Part shown: in pieces, positions 37,816 to 50,000 of the stretch
Numbering within the stretch: position 1 is the first letter of the stretch
Layout of the letters: every line of letters begins with the position of its first letter
From: Pochonia chlamydosporia 170
Lineage: Eukaryota; Ascomycota; Sordariomycetes; Hypocreales; Clavicipitaceae
Reading direction: 5' to 3'
Length of the DNA stretch: 64,000 nt
Assembly (NCBI RefSeq): GCF_001653235.2
Contig: NC_035791.1
Coordinates: 1,860,001 to 1,924,000, forward strand
The notes under the pieces: model-generated
Seen by the model: the letters and a program-made list of their open reading frames with translations, nothing else
Told to the model about the DNA's origin: nothing
Databases searched by the model: none
Position numbers and translations under genes: made by a program

Positions 37816-39008
37816 TTTTGGGCGGATGACGCTGTTCTTGGTGAGGGCAACTCGTTTTTGGTGCTAAAGAGAAGGCTGATATCTTGCAGGTCGGAATATG
37901 ACATCGATAGGGCACTGTCCGTATGATGTGAGGCGAGGTATATTTCTGTGGTCAGGACTCATGGTGAAGCCATTGAACCCACTTTTTGATGGTCCACTCC
38001 CGAACCTCAAGCTGATCTGATCTTCCCGGAGATCACTTGGATATCGCGGGGAGATGGTACAGTATATTTGGTGAGTTATATCAGTAAACAGGATTGATGC
38101 CTGGTCAATAAACCGGCTAGGCGGGTGCGTGATGGAGGACATAGCCAATTAGCATTTATCTCAATCCATCCATCAATGTGCCAGGTCTAGACTTTACAAG
38201 AAACACCAAGACGACACCAGCAGAAGTCACATCGCCACTTGCTCATTGACATGTATAAGATTTGATCCTGTACTAAACATAATAATACGCAGACATAACA
38301 GACAAAGAAAACAATGACCAAGACAAAACGAGAGGGAATTAATACATGCTGAAGAGCCGGCACTCCCAGACCGGTGTTTTCTTTTTCTTGCAACCACGCA
38401 CGCGGCTTGCGTCTGTACAGGCGCCTCCATGCAAACATGAGGGAAAAGCTCCGAAAATTCCGCTTCGTTTCTTCTCAAGGGTAAATGCCTTTCGTCTTGT
38501 GCGCAATTGGCGGGTAACTGAATATACAACAAAAGCCTTCACATCCAGATGTTTGCGCATCCCCGCCAATCACCATTTCTTTCCAAGTCGAGTCACATTT
38601 CCTTATCCTCTCTCCTTGTTTGCTTTGTTCTGGTCCTCTCTTGCCGATTCGGGGGGTATTCTGCCTCTGCACTAAATAAAAAATCCGCACATAGGTCCGA
38701 GAGAGCTCCATCCATGGTCCCAGCCAAGGATCATGAGGAATATGTTTGTGTGATATTTGTGAAAAATCTGATACGCCGTGTCCATCCGTCCTCATAGTTC
38801 TCCCCGCCTTTGGCCCCAGAGCGCACCCGTTCCGAATTAAAATATAGAACACGTTAAGGAACTGATCGCTGTCCATCGCCACTACCGCCGTCGGTGTACG
38901 CTGCGTCCCCAGCCATTGGTAAATAAACAAAAACAAATGTCCATCGTGCAGGTCATTTGGCCGGAGAATTTTGGTCTACCGTAAAAAGAATCGATGAAAA
39001 ACACTGAT
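37816..39008. other. Intergenic between the SelW/Rdx gene and the G-gamma gene
   Basis: Upstream region of the SelW/Rdx gene and 3' flank of the G-gamma gene. Open frames on - at 38227-38936 overlap each other in different frames and lack recognisable content; they may be 3' UTR sequence. Confidence 0.5.
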
Positions 39009-39419
39009 TTACATGACGACGCAGCAGCCGCCGGATTGTTGAGGAGCGTAAGGATCCTCGCCCTTGGGTACTGACCCCCATACTGATGGGACCATGTAAT
39101 CCCTCGTGCCATTGCAGTAAGCAATAATGCTGTTGTGAAAACAAGATCATGTCAGCTCTGCATTGTCACGATTCAGACGCTGAAGCACGTTGTTGCCGTG
39201 CAAGTCATTTGTATTGCACATTATTGTGATCCCCTCGTGTCATGGAGAAGTTTCTCACCTCTTAGATGCTGTGCTGATGGGAATGCGCTCCCGCTCCAAG
39301 TCTTCTCGCAGACGGTTGTTAAGTTCCGTTAACCGTCTCAATTTCAAGTCAGCCATTGACTGCTTCGTCTTCTTGATTTGCGACGGATCGCCGACATCTC
39401 GCGAGGTGTACTGAGGCAT
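39009..39419 (-). CDS. GNG1: Heterotrimeric G-protein gamma subunit
   Basis: Two exons, complement(join(39009..39129,39259..39419)), 93 aa; the 129-nt intron has GTGAGA..CAG ends and splits the codon for Ser in phase 2 (SKR-SIIAYC). The helical N-terminal part (KKTKQSMADLKLRRLTELNNRL) is the segment that forms the coiled coil with G-beta. The motif DYMVPSVWGSV follows and the protein ends in CCVVM: a CaaX box for farnesylation, carboxymethylation and membrane anchoring, with a preceding Cys that can be palmitoylated. Length and C-terminus match Gng-1/GpgA of filamentous fungi, which with G-beta controls development, mating and virulence-type traits. Confidence 0.95.
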
Positions 39420-40306
39420 CGTGGAAGACGTGGGAGAGGCGCGAAACAAAGCGAGGTGTAAAGTAGATTGCCAATGGGGTGATGATCAAGGTCTCGTAGT
39501 GACGACGCCAGAGGTACCAGGAAAGCTGGCGACGGCGTGACACTGAAGTACACACGCGAAGCGGAAGGATGTCGATCGGGTCGCGAACGATACTAAAATT
39601 GATTGAGGATGTCAGTCGTGTTATCTATGCCAGCCACAGGCTTGTTTATCCCGGTTGGTTGGTTGGTTGTTCGCGAAATGAGGCTGGGGATTTGGCCAGC
39701 AACGAGATGAGTTGGGTGAAGTTGGGGTAAGATGGTGAGCGACACAGCTGCGAACAACGACGTCGAAAAAAGCTTAAGTCGATTTGAGGTAGGTCCTATT
39801 CGATCATGAAACGGCGCAGCGACGATATCCTAGCAGCCGTATTTGATGCGAATGGTGGTTCAAGACCAGGAGCAGACAGAGTAATGGGCTCTCGTTGTTG
39901 TCGTCTCCCCTAATCTGGCGAGGCACACACAAGTCACAGCTCAGTTTGCCCAGCCGTGCCCAGCCCAGCCAGCTTGGTCGAAGCGTGTTTTTTCGCTACC
40001 CCTATTCGTCGGGTTCGGTTGCTCGAAAAGCAATAAACGGCACGGTCGTCGAATGCAAATGAAATCCGGCACTGGCAGCAGTGGAATTGGAATATGAAGC
40101 AATGGAAATAATCCACTTACCGATCGGCTTGGGCCTGGCGGATCGCGAGCAAAGAAATTGACAGATAGGCGCAGAGGGGAGAAGGAGGGAAGGGGAGAAG
40201 AGAGGAATCGACAGGACTGGATTTGAAGCAGGAACGAGACGACCGGGGGAAGGTGCGAATTTGGCGGGTGCGCGTGTGGGCCACCAGACCTCAGACAATT
40301 GACTCT

Positions 40307-40330
40307 GGGGGGGGGGGGGGGGGGAGGGGG
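40307..40330. repeat. Poly(G) tract, G18-A-G6
   Basis: Eighteen G, one A and six more G on the + strand, in the upstream region of the G-gamma gene. Such a tract can form a G-quadruplex and is also a common site of sequencing length errors. Confidence 0.85.
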
Positions 40331-41487
40331 GATTGGAGTTACCACAGACGAGACCAGACCAGACCAGACAAGACTGAAGTTGGCGGGTGGAGGGGGATGG
40401 AAAGGCAGTAATTGCAGCTTGCAGCCACCAAATAGCGCCCACTGGAGCAAGCTGTCTGGCGTCGAGTCCAAGATTATGGAGTCAAGTATTATTGTGCTTG
40501 GGTCTGGTAAATTGGCATGGGTATGGTCCGGTCGTCGCCAAACATTGACATCGGAGGCTGCTGCTGACAACCCAACATTGAACACCCACATCTGTCTTGC
40601 CAGTCTGGTCTGGATGCGCCGGGTGCGCAGGTGGAACCGGGACCCTCGATCCAAGCCAGCTCGTTTCCGCCATTGCTTGGTGTCTCTTCTTCCAATGCTG
40701 TGCCTCTGTTTGCACACTACGGAGTATTCTGTAGAAAGCTGTGCGAGAATATCCCCTAAATTGATTGCTTCTCTTCTTACACCATTTTATCTCTTCGACT
40801 CTGTCGTGCAGCGACTCAGACCTCCTCTTCAATGCTGACATTCTGACCACCAGCATTTGCATCACGCAAGGGGGAGCAGTTGGCTAGCCTGCCTCGCTCT
40901 GACTGGCCCAGTTTCTCCCAGCCTTCGCCCCTCAGGGCCTAGCTCCGTCGCCGCTCTTGTCAACGCCCCGCCATTGCGTCTGGAAGGAAATTTGATTCTT
41001 CTATTCATACCTGGCAAGATGTCACGCTGTCCCCTGGCTCAGATGGTGCTGTAGGTACGAAGCAAGTGTTGTGTTAATTTCAGGAGTCACGACTCACTAG
41101 TCGTCGATCCTTGTGAAGCATGTGCGCTGTTCGGCTGTAATGCATTGTGTAGCCGGTCGTCGAGTACTCCGTATCTGGCGATGCATTATGTCAGGTATTA
41201 CTACATGCTTAAGTAGTCTCCGACTATGACACAGATAGCTGTGACTTTTGGCGCGTCGGGGTTCGTCACGTCAGCAAGCTAGAGCTCTGTGACGGTTCCT
41301 CCAGGCTAATGTATGAGATACATAATATTTTATTGCAGCATATGGCCGCCGTCGCAACCAAACTACAACGATGGCATCCTAAGTTTTTGGTCAAAAGCGG
41401 AGGCCTTGTCCTGCCATAATAAGCACTCTGTGCTCTTAATATATCACGGACGAAATAAGCCGCTGTACAGTAGTATTAATACAAGAC

Positions 41488-41504
41488 AAAAAAAAAAAAA
41501 AAAA
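41488..41504. repeat. Poly(A) run, 17 nt
   Basis: A run followed by an A-rich stretch (GAAATGAGAAATG...). No gene remnant lies 5' of it that would suggest a retroposed copy. Confidence 0.8.
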
Positions 41505-42555
41505 GAAATGAGAAATGAAAAGAAATCGCTTGCCCCTCCCCCCAACTCAAAACAAAAACTCTTTGCCATTGTTTGTTGCATTACAAAAGCCACCCCGCAA
41601 TGGCGTATGGGCCACCTGCTAAAATGGCAGCCTCCGACGCACTGGAAATTAGGGTCCATCCCTCCTGCAGCTAGCACAATGAGCTTCTACTTGTTAGTCT
41701 GCCATACCGTACAGTATCAGACTTGACATGTTTTGGTCTCTTTATGCCTGCAACACCTACAGAAGGAACTTTGAAACAAACAAAGGACTGCAAGTGGATT
41801 GACAGTGTCGTAGTGCAGCTTTTCATTATCCACACCTATTCGGCGCCAACGTCCTGGTCAAGTTCTGTTCTGAGGCAACACGGCGCTGGGTCTCATCTTG
41901 GAGACGGCCTTACGTCCTTGTTGAGTTTAGCTTCGTCGCCGCTTACGATATCGTTGTTGTTCTGAGGTTCCGTAGATTCCTAGTGCTACCAGCACCGCAA
42001 CTGATTATTTTGGTGCCGGTTTTATTCAAACTTGAAAGCTACACGTGGGTGTGACAGACGGCAACATGACAATTCATGCGTGAAATGCGACTTGTATGAC
42101 AGCTAAGATGCATGTATTTCTACAATGTTGAGATGCAACCTATCACCGTTGTTCAAACGCCGTTTACTTTCTGGCCTACAGCTTGGGCCACAGCAAGCAC
42201 CAAGCGTAGAGTTGGTTATAACAGCCAAGGTGCGTAATCAATTTGGCGTTCAGTGTACGACTACTCCGTAGACATCTCTTGAATTCTGACAGCTACACCG
42301 TGGCACCGCCGATACTACCGACTTGCAACTCTAAACGGCAGACATACGTAACATAGGCGCTGTGCCAACACTTATGTGCCACGTCGGCGGTAGATGGTCG
42401 GCATTAACTTGACTTGCAGTGCTCCGTACATGCAGCAGCAGGATTTCTTGCATGCCGGTATTCGGGTGTGCCAGCTCGCACAGGAGTAAAGATGCAAATG
42501 GTGCCATGACACTGCGTCGGCATTCGTCGAATGTATCTGTGAGCTGCAAAGTCCC

Positions 42556-43218
42556 TCAATCGCCCGTATCAATCTCCAGATCTAGTTGAACGCCATTCGA
42601 GATTCCATAGTCTTCCAATGTAATGTGATCCTTGAATGGACGCTCTCCTTGTCTTCGCAGCATAATTTGGTTTGGTTCTCGTCCAATACGAGCGGCTACC
42701 ATGATCTTGAACTGCCCAACCGTGTCCGACGGGAGACATGGAACAGCAGATTTGCTTCCTAGACGATCGTTGACGTGGACAATAATCATTTCTTCGCCTC
42801 CGGCTGCTGGGGCTGGGGCGGGTTTGCTGGCCTTCTCTTTCTTGCTGTCTCCCTTGTCTCGAGAATCTCGGTCATTTCGTCGAGGCGACCGCAATCGGTC
42901 TGGGCCTCTTCGATTGTCATCGCGGTTGCCCTTATGATCTCTATCTCTGTTGTCCCTTTCCCTGTCCCTGTTCCTGTCCCGGGGTCCATCTCTGTATCTA
43001 TCGCGGTCCCGATCACCATCTCCGTCTCTGTAGCCTCGTCCTCTGTCTCTGCCACTGTCCCTGTCTCTAGAACGGTCGCGAAAGTCTCGACGACGGCCAC
43101 TATCTCGATCGTCGTTCCTTCGGTTGTTGTCTTTCCACCTGAACCCGCCACGGTTTGGTCGAGGCCCACGGCGTGATGGTGACCGTGAGCGCGATCGTCT
43201 TGGCGGTTCATCTGCCAT
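42556..43218 (-). CDS. RS/RD-rich protein with C-terminal Hub1/UBL5-like ubiquitin fold
   Basis: Single exon, 220 aa. Residues 1 to about 140 form a disordered arm: SRSRSPSRR near the start, then many RD/DR dipeptides (about 40-120), as in splicing-factor RS/RD regions. From about 143 to 216 it carries a ubiquitin-like domain with the hallmarks of Hub1/UBL5: VHVNDRLGSK, then PSDTVGQFK, RPFKDHITLEDYGI and NGVQLDLE. Free Hub1 is about 73 residues and ends in a Tyr pair plus one residue; here the domain is fused and ends EIDTGD, without a diglycine. Hub1 binds HIND motifs in Snu66/Prp38 and modulates splice-site use, so a spliceosomal role fits both halves. It is divergent from eIF3a with 424 bp between start codons. 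Confidence 0.88.
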   Translation of the reverse strand: MADEPPRRSRSRSPSRRGPRPNRGGFRWKDNNRRNDDRDSGRRRDFRDRSRDRDSGRDRGRGYRDGDGDRDRDRYRDGPRDRNRDRERDNRDRDHKGNRDDNRRGPDRLRSPRRNDRDSRDKGDSKKEKASKPAPAPAAGGEEMIIVHVNDRLGSKSAVPCLPSDTVGQFKIMVAARIGREPNQIMLRRQGERPFKDHITLEDYGISNGVQLDLEIDTGD

Positions 43219-43642
43219 AATGGCGTGAGCCTTTCTTTGGCTGTATAATGATTTGCTGGATTATGTGACTGTTTGCTTGAAGATCGGTTTGGGAGAACAA
43301 AGCTTCCTATGGTAGCAATTTTCCTACCTGGAAGCTTTCCTGATCTCAGTGGGGCCCAGCCCAAAGCTTCACCCAATGAAACGGACCTCCAAGTTACTGC
43401 CAGGGAAGGCTGCTGAGGTAATGACCGTTTCGATGCACGTGACTCACACACCCGGCGCAGCCCCTCAACGCTCGGATAGCGTCCACACACGAAATTTGAA
43501 AATTCCTCTTTGCCGTGCCTCGCATCACCACCACGAGTCCCTCAGTGCCCCATTATATTCGCACTCAGGCTTGCGACGGCTACGCATCGCCTCCAAATCT
43601 CCTCGCTTTTCCCAAGTCAACCCACAGAGGAGGTTGCCCAGC
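43219..43642. promoter_or_regulatory. Divergent promoter region of the Hub1-like gene and TIF32
   Basis: 424 bp between the two start codons, holding both promoters and 5' UTRs. C/T-rich on the eIF3a side. No specific site assigned. Confidence 0.6.
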
Positions 43643-46600
43643 ATGGTGCGTCAAGATCGAAGCAAAGACGAATAATCAAAGTCGATGCTGCTACCCCTCC
43701 TCCCCCAAAAGCATCATGTCCTCATGTCTTCTCGTCGCCATCAGTGTCACTAACGTACGTTGCCAAAATAGCCGCCTCCGCCGCACCAAAAACCCGAAAA
43801 TGTGCTCAAGCGCGCTCATGAGCTCATCGGCGTCAACCAGGCCTCCGCCGCCCTGAACCTGCTGCACGAACACGTCACCAGCAAGCGCTCTCGAAATGTT
43901 CCCATCGTGTCGCTGGAGCCTGTGATGCTCCTTCTGGTGGAGTTGTCCGTTGAGCAGAAGAAGGGCAAACTGGCCAAAGATGCCCTTTATCAGTATAAGA
44001 ATATTTCACAGAACACCAATATTGGAACTATTGAGGTTGGTTTTCCTGCGAGACCCGCATCGAGCACTGGAAGCACAAGAGCAAGGGATTAGCTGACACA
44101 CCGACAGCTAGTTTTAAAGAAGTTTATCGAGTTGGCCGTCGAAAAGGTCACTGCTGCCCAGCAAAAGGCCGACGAAGTTCAGTCCAGCATTGACGCTACC
44201 GCCACTACCAATGTCGACGACTTGGAAGCCACCGAGACCCCTGAGTCCATCCTCCTTGCCACCGTTTCTGGCGAGCAGTCCCGCGACCGTACTGATCGTG
44301 CCATTGTTACACCTTGGCTCAAGTTCCTCTGGGAGGCCTACCGAACCGTTCTCGATATCCTCCGCAACAATGCTCGCCTCGAGGTTCTTTATCAGAGCAC
44401 TGCCATGCAGGCTTTCGACTTCTGCCTCAAGTACACCCGAAAGACCGAGTTCCGCCGCCTCTGCGAGTTGCTGCGAAACCACGTCCAAACCGCCGCCAAG
44501 TACTCCTCGCAGATGCACGCCATCAACTTGAGCGACCCCGATACTCTCCAGCGACACCTTGAGACCCGTTTCCAGCAGCTCAATGTCGCAGTGGAACTTG
44601 AGCTCTGGCAGGAGGCTTTCCGCAGCGTTGAGGACATCCACACCCTGCTCAGCTTGTCCAAGCGCCCTCCCAAGAACGTTATGATGGCCAACTACTATGA
44701 GAAGCTCACTAGAATTTTTTTGGTCGGAGAAAACTACCTGTTCCACGCTGCTGCTTGGTCCAGATACTACAGCCTCCTCCGACAGTCTTCAGTTCTTGTT
44801 GCCAGCGGTCAGGGCAAGAAGGCTGACAACCCTCCTGCTTCGGATGCCGATCTCCAAAAGGCGGCTTCCTTCGTGCTTTTGTCCGCCTTGGCAATTCCTG
44901 TCATCAGCACCTCTCGATCTCGTGGTGCCATGGTCGATTTTGACGAGGCTAGAAAGAACAAGAACTCTCGTCTCACCCACTTGCTGGGCATGACACAAGC
45001 TCCCACTCGAAGCAGACTCTTCCGCGATGCTCTATCCAAGTCTCTTCTCCAGCGTGCTCGCCCTGAGATCCGAGATTTGTTCAACATTCTAGAAGTCGAC
45101 TTCCATCCTCTGTCAATTTGCCAGAAGATTTCTCCCATTTTGACCAAGATTGGAGAGGATGCTGAGATGGAGCGATACATCATCCCTCTCCAGCAGGTCA
45201 TCCTTACTCGACTTTTCCAGCAGCTGTCCCAGGTTTACGAGACTGTTGATCTGTCCTTTGTTGAGACCCTTGCCCAGTTCCCTGAGCCTTACCAGGTGAC
45301 TCGTGGCACCATTGAAAAGTTCATCATGAACGGCAACAAGAAGGGCGACCTCGCCATCCGTATGGACCATGCCACAGGTGTCCTCAGCTTTGATAATGAT
45401 GTCTTCTCTTCAGCCAAGGCTGGCTCGGCCGGATCCGCCGAGTCTGAAACTGGCACCGTCCAGCGCCTCCAGAGCACTCCTTCTGATATTGTTCGCTCAC
45501 AACTGACCCGACTTGCTCGCTCGCTGTATACCACTTGCCACTACGTTGATCCCAACTTCAACAAGGAGCGCGTGGCTGCTAGACAAGCTGCTCTGCAGCG
45601 AGCCAAGGCCGGTGCTGAGCAAGAACGTCAAGATATTCTTGCCCGCAAGGAGATTATCCAGAAACGCAAGGAGGAAGCATCCGAGCTTCAGGCTCGCCGA
45701 GAAAAGGAAAATGCCCGACAGAAGCGTCTCCGTGAGCAGGCTCTTCAGGAGGCTGAAGACAAGAGGCTGGCTGATGAGCAAAAGGAACGTGAAGCCAAGC
45801 GTCTCCAGGCTGAGCGTGACCGAGTTCGTAAGGACGAGCTCAAGAAGCAAATTGCCGAGCTCAACATGGCTGACAAGGTTCTGGACATTGATCTGGATGA
45901 TTTGGATAACCTTGATACCAACCGCCTCCGTGCCATGAAGCTTGCTCAGCTAGAGCGTGAGAAGAACGATGTCAATGAGAAACTACGCATCACTGGCAAG
46001 CGATTCGACCACTTGGAGCGTGCCCTACGCCAGGAGGAAGCCAAGAAACTTGGTGAAGACTTTGCCAAACAAATTGAAGTCGACCGTGCCATCTATGAAA
46101 AGGTCAAGGTCAAGACCCTCAAGGAGGCCGAGGAGAAACACAAGGAGAGTGTCGAGCTCAAGCACCGTCTGACCCGTCTAGTTTCCATCTACGAGGATTT
46201 CAGAAGCTCTTTGCACGAGAGGCGCCGTGATGAGTTCGAGAAGCGCCGCAGAGATGCTGAGCGCGAGCTGGAGAAGCAGATTGCCGCCCGCAAGAAGGAG
46301 TTCCGCGACCGCAAGCTGCGGGAGAAGAGAGAGCGCGAGGAGAAGGAGCGTGAGCTGCAAGAAGCCGAGGAGCGTGCAGCCCGCGAGAAGGAGGAACAGC
46401 GCCAGCGTGACGAAGCCAGAAAGGCCGAGCTCGCCAAGCTCAAGGAACAGAGAGACAAGGAGCGTCAAGAGATGCTGGAGAAGGCTGCCCTCCAGCAGCG
46501 TCGCGAAGAGGAAGCCCTGGCTCGCCGCAAGGCCGAGAAGGGAGCAGTAGCCGCCGCGCCCACCAGAACAGAAACTCCTGAAGGCCGAAGACCTCCTGTC

Positions 46601-47005
46601 ATTGGAGGTGGCAGCTGGCGAGAGCGAGAGGCATCCAAGAATGCCGCTGCGGCCGCATCTGCCAGCTCTGAGTCTCGCACTGGTCCTCCCATGGAGCGCA
46701 CCGACTCCAGCGACCGCCCTGCCTCCGGCGGTCCGCCCCGTCTGCAACTCGCCGGCTCCGGCAACAAGCCCAGCTGGCGTGAACGCGAAGCTGCCAAGGG
46801 CCCTGGCTCATCATCAGACAATGCTCCTCCTCCCGCTGCCTCGAGAGGATTCGGCGGTCCCCGCGGTGGTGCCACGATGGACCGTGGCGGCTCAAACCGT
46901 GGTGAGAATGGCCGAACGTCTTCACCTGCTCCTCCTCCGACCGAGTCTCTGCCTTCTCGCACTGCGGGCAAGTGGGTTCCTCCTCACCTGAGGAACAAGG
47001 CTTAA
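43643..47005 (+). CDS. TIF32: Translation initiation factor eIF3 subunit a
   Basis: Three exons, join(43643..43645,43772..44035,44108..47005), 1054 aa. Exon 1 holds only the ATG; intron 1 (126 nt, GTGCGT..TAG, CTAAC branch point) and intron 2 (72 nt, GTTGGT..CAG) are phase 0. The start reads [20 protein letters not shown], the family N-terminus. Helical repeats are followed by a PCI domain (about 320-500), which assembles the eIF3 core. Then comes a long charged coiled coil (about 560-880) rich in RE/EK, the spectrin-like region that contacts eIF3b/i and the ribosome. The tail carries two SWREREA motifs and ends [12 protein letters not shown]; a VPPHLR motif is also found in DDX3/Ded1-type proteins. 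eIF3a scaffolds the complex at the mRNA entry and exit channels of the 40S subunit. Confidence 0.97.
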
Positions 47006-50000
47006 GGACTCAGACAGGCGGGAATTAAAATATTATACAACAAGTTCCAAATTGAAAGAAATTAAAAAAAAAATTGGGCCAAAAAGATGTTGGATGCATT
47101 TGAAGGGAAACGACCCCACCATATCTATGTAGTTGATGATGAGAAAGCGGAAGATGAGAGAGGCAAGCTGTGGTAGCGACACTTTGTTGTGTTGGGGCAG
47201 CTTTTCCTATCGTACGTATTTGCATTGGCGTTTTATGGGGGAAGGGAAAGAATAAAGGGCTGCGGAGGAATGTACTCTAGAGCTCAGTATAATCTCCGTT
47301 CTCTCTTGAGGGTACGAGCAATATTCAGAATGAAGTACTCTAAAGTAGTATTGCTTTGACTTGGTGTGAATCTCTCCTTGTTGTTGATGTGATATTCTAA
47401 CTACCTAGGTACTCAGGACATTGATATCGTGAAAAGACCAAAGGTCTTCTTGCACCACGCCTTACTTAATGTGAATAGGCTACTCACGGTGGGAGAGTGT
47501 GTGCTGTCCACACCGTCTGACTCGAGGTCTATAAATGTATAAGACAGATAACATAACGCATGAAGCCATACCTCAGATGCCCATACTCCTAGAGTATAGG
47601 GTGTCTGTCCTTCCATGTCATTCATTCGCAAACGACAAGTATCACCTCGCCTGACTGCCGTATGACATGATATCCGTCTTTCTCCTAGCAAGTGTACTTA
47701 TGGCATAAGGGACACTTACTTTCAAAGTTGTCTAAAGATCACCGATACTTCCAGCATTCAAAATAGGGCACAAACCATGTACTTTGATAAACAATGAAGT
47801 TGTTACAATATTTAGCTCACTTATTCTTGTAGCCTCAGTGACGTGTATCTCTCGTACGACATGCCGTCACCATGAGCGGTAATCTGCACTTACAATTCTC
47901 TATGTTGATTTATCAAAGACAAATCTCTGATTCACCATCAACCAATTCTACTGCTCAACGAGCTGTCATTGGCAAATTCTCACTGTTACATCAACCACAG
48001 GTGGTAAACATTATTCTGCCCAGGTCGTTCTCGGAAGGTATCCCAAGACAGCATCATCAGCCCCCCAGAGAGTCAACTACCCTAATTCCAGCCGAACAAA
48101 CCACACTTCCCACAATAAAGAGTGCCATAAACAAGTTTGTTAAAACTGTTCTTTCGAAAGACCAAACTCTAGCTCGGCGTGAGCCCCACCACATCACCGA
48201 AAAAGGACCACCTTCACCTCCATGCCGCAGACTGTAAATGGGAAAGAAGCTGTCACTGAGAGAATTGTGTTTCCACAGAGAAATGCTACGCTACGTCCGA
48301 GCCAGTTGCAAAGCTACCAGGATGAATTCAGGTTTTCCACCCCTGTGCATTCCTGCCAAATGCTTGATATATTGACACATTTGTATGTTGGTTTCTATAT
48401 TCGTTCAAAAATCAGTCCACCCCGGCACTTGTGTAGTACGATACCTTGGTGGTTACACACAACGCCTCCCTGGTAATTGCAGCCGCAGGACCCGGATAGT
48501 CAGCAAAACTGGTCCAGTGTAACCATATCCTAGATTGGCAAGGGAGGCTCAAAAAGACGTGAAGGTCAGAATGATCCCAGTTAGCAGCGTACCCGTAGAG
48601 GAAGTGGCTAGCTGCATCGTCCGTTTAGGTCTGGACTCTTCTCGCTCGCGAAGAGCCTATGCGTTTGGTTTTGACTATTTCGTTTTGTAGACGCGCTTTA
48701 CTGTATTAACTTGACTAATGCGGGTTGCGGCGCAAAGTACGAGGAGTTAGTGGGTGAGAGCAGGTTACGGCCGAAAGAGGAACAACACACGCCGTGGATC
48801 GCATGTGTAGCTGCATAAGTATAGAGTGCTGTACATGAAGATGGTGGACAAACTCCCCAAAAAAAGAAATTCGAGTAGCACAACCAGACATGATGTGCGG
48901 GCAGGCGTGTTTGGGCGTGGGGATGTCTCGGACATGACGGGAGCACAACGGACTTGCTTGGGCGGGGGGGGGCAGCGCTCAGCAGAAGAGGACGCGTAGT
49001 CTGCATACATAGATTTATGCAAGCAACTGGCAGAGTGTGTATTTTGGAAGCATGAGTGAGCCGTGCATGCATGAGAGCTGGAAAATCAAGTGCAGGGAAC
49101 AGGCGACGAATTTGCGTCCATCAACAGGCCGAATACGAGACAACATTGTATGGATCCAGGTTGGCCAGGGCAGCACCTTCCGAACAATAAATTGACGGAC
49201 CGTCGGGTTTGGAGTTCCGCCATAGGATTGTAATAAGGATGACGGGAAGATGTGCGGTTGACATGGTTCAATTTTGCCAGAAATTGAACAAATTGACTGA
49301 CTGTATATACTTCGGAATGAAAAAGACAAGCACGTCTGGTGGTTGTTTGGTCCTTTTCTTCCTGGTGCCTCAGTCCATGGTACCTTGACGGGCGAATGGC
49401 TGGGAGGCTCGACAGTCGCGCCTTCCCTCCATGTAATATACTCCGTACCAATATTCTCTGCACTGCCTGGCCGAAATGAGGTCCTGATTCAACTTGAACA
49501 AAACATTTTGATGTCTCTTTCGTGATAGGTGGCGCCCAACGACCTCCAAAGGGCCTGGGCTGATCAATAGTTCAGGTGGAAAGGAGCTCAAGTTCCAGCT
49601 TGAGTGCCAGGCCAAGAAAGCCACAGGAACCACAAACGAACGGGTGCAGAAAGCAGAGGCATCCATGCTGTCCTGTGCGCCCCCAAGCGTGCGTACGTGG
49701 CTGTTCTCTCTCTCTCCATATTCTTGACCCCAAAGTAACATTGAGCCATCGCTCCTCTCCCAGAGCCAAGAGAAGAAACTTTTTCCTTTACCCCGGCAGC
49801 GTCGTTGTCAGCCCCGAGGCTCCGAACAAGGCATCATACCGGCTTACGAGCTACAATATTTCGACCCAGGACTAGATCAGCAGAAGCAATCAGGAAAGTC
49901 TGATCGAGGCTTCTGGGTGAGGCCGTTCCGATCGATCGACTATGATCCTACCGCCCATCAACTTTCCAAAATTGGCAAACGACTTCATTAGCGGGCTGCC

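Larger units (their letters stand above)
39420..42555. other. Intergenic region of about 3.1 kb upstream of the G-gamma gene
   Basis: Contains a long G run (40307-40324), an A17 run (41488-41504) and three TACGGAGTA-type motifs (40718, 41165, 42262). Overlapping frames on both strands at 39941-40865 reflect base bias rather than a gene. The last few hundred bases are 3' flank of the Hub1-like gene. Confidence 0.5.

Noticed and set aside
39941..40865. Minus-strand frame of 258 codons and others upstream of the G-gamma gene
   Set aside because: Pro-rich because of the G tract and GC bias; no domain, and a different frame is equally open.
41488..41504. Poly(A) run as a possible retrotransposon tail
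   Set aside because: No element body or target-site duplication next to it.
42775..43490. Alternative frames of 133 and 234 codons over the RS/RD region
   Set aside because: The purine-rich RD-coding repeat is open in several frames; only the frame with the ubiquitin-like domain carries conserved content.
45497..46971. Long minus-strand frames within eIF3a
   Set aside because: Shadows of the charged coiled-coil region.
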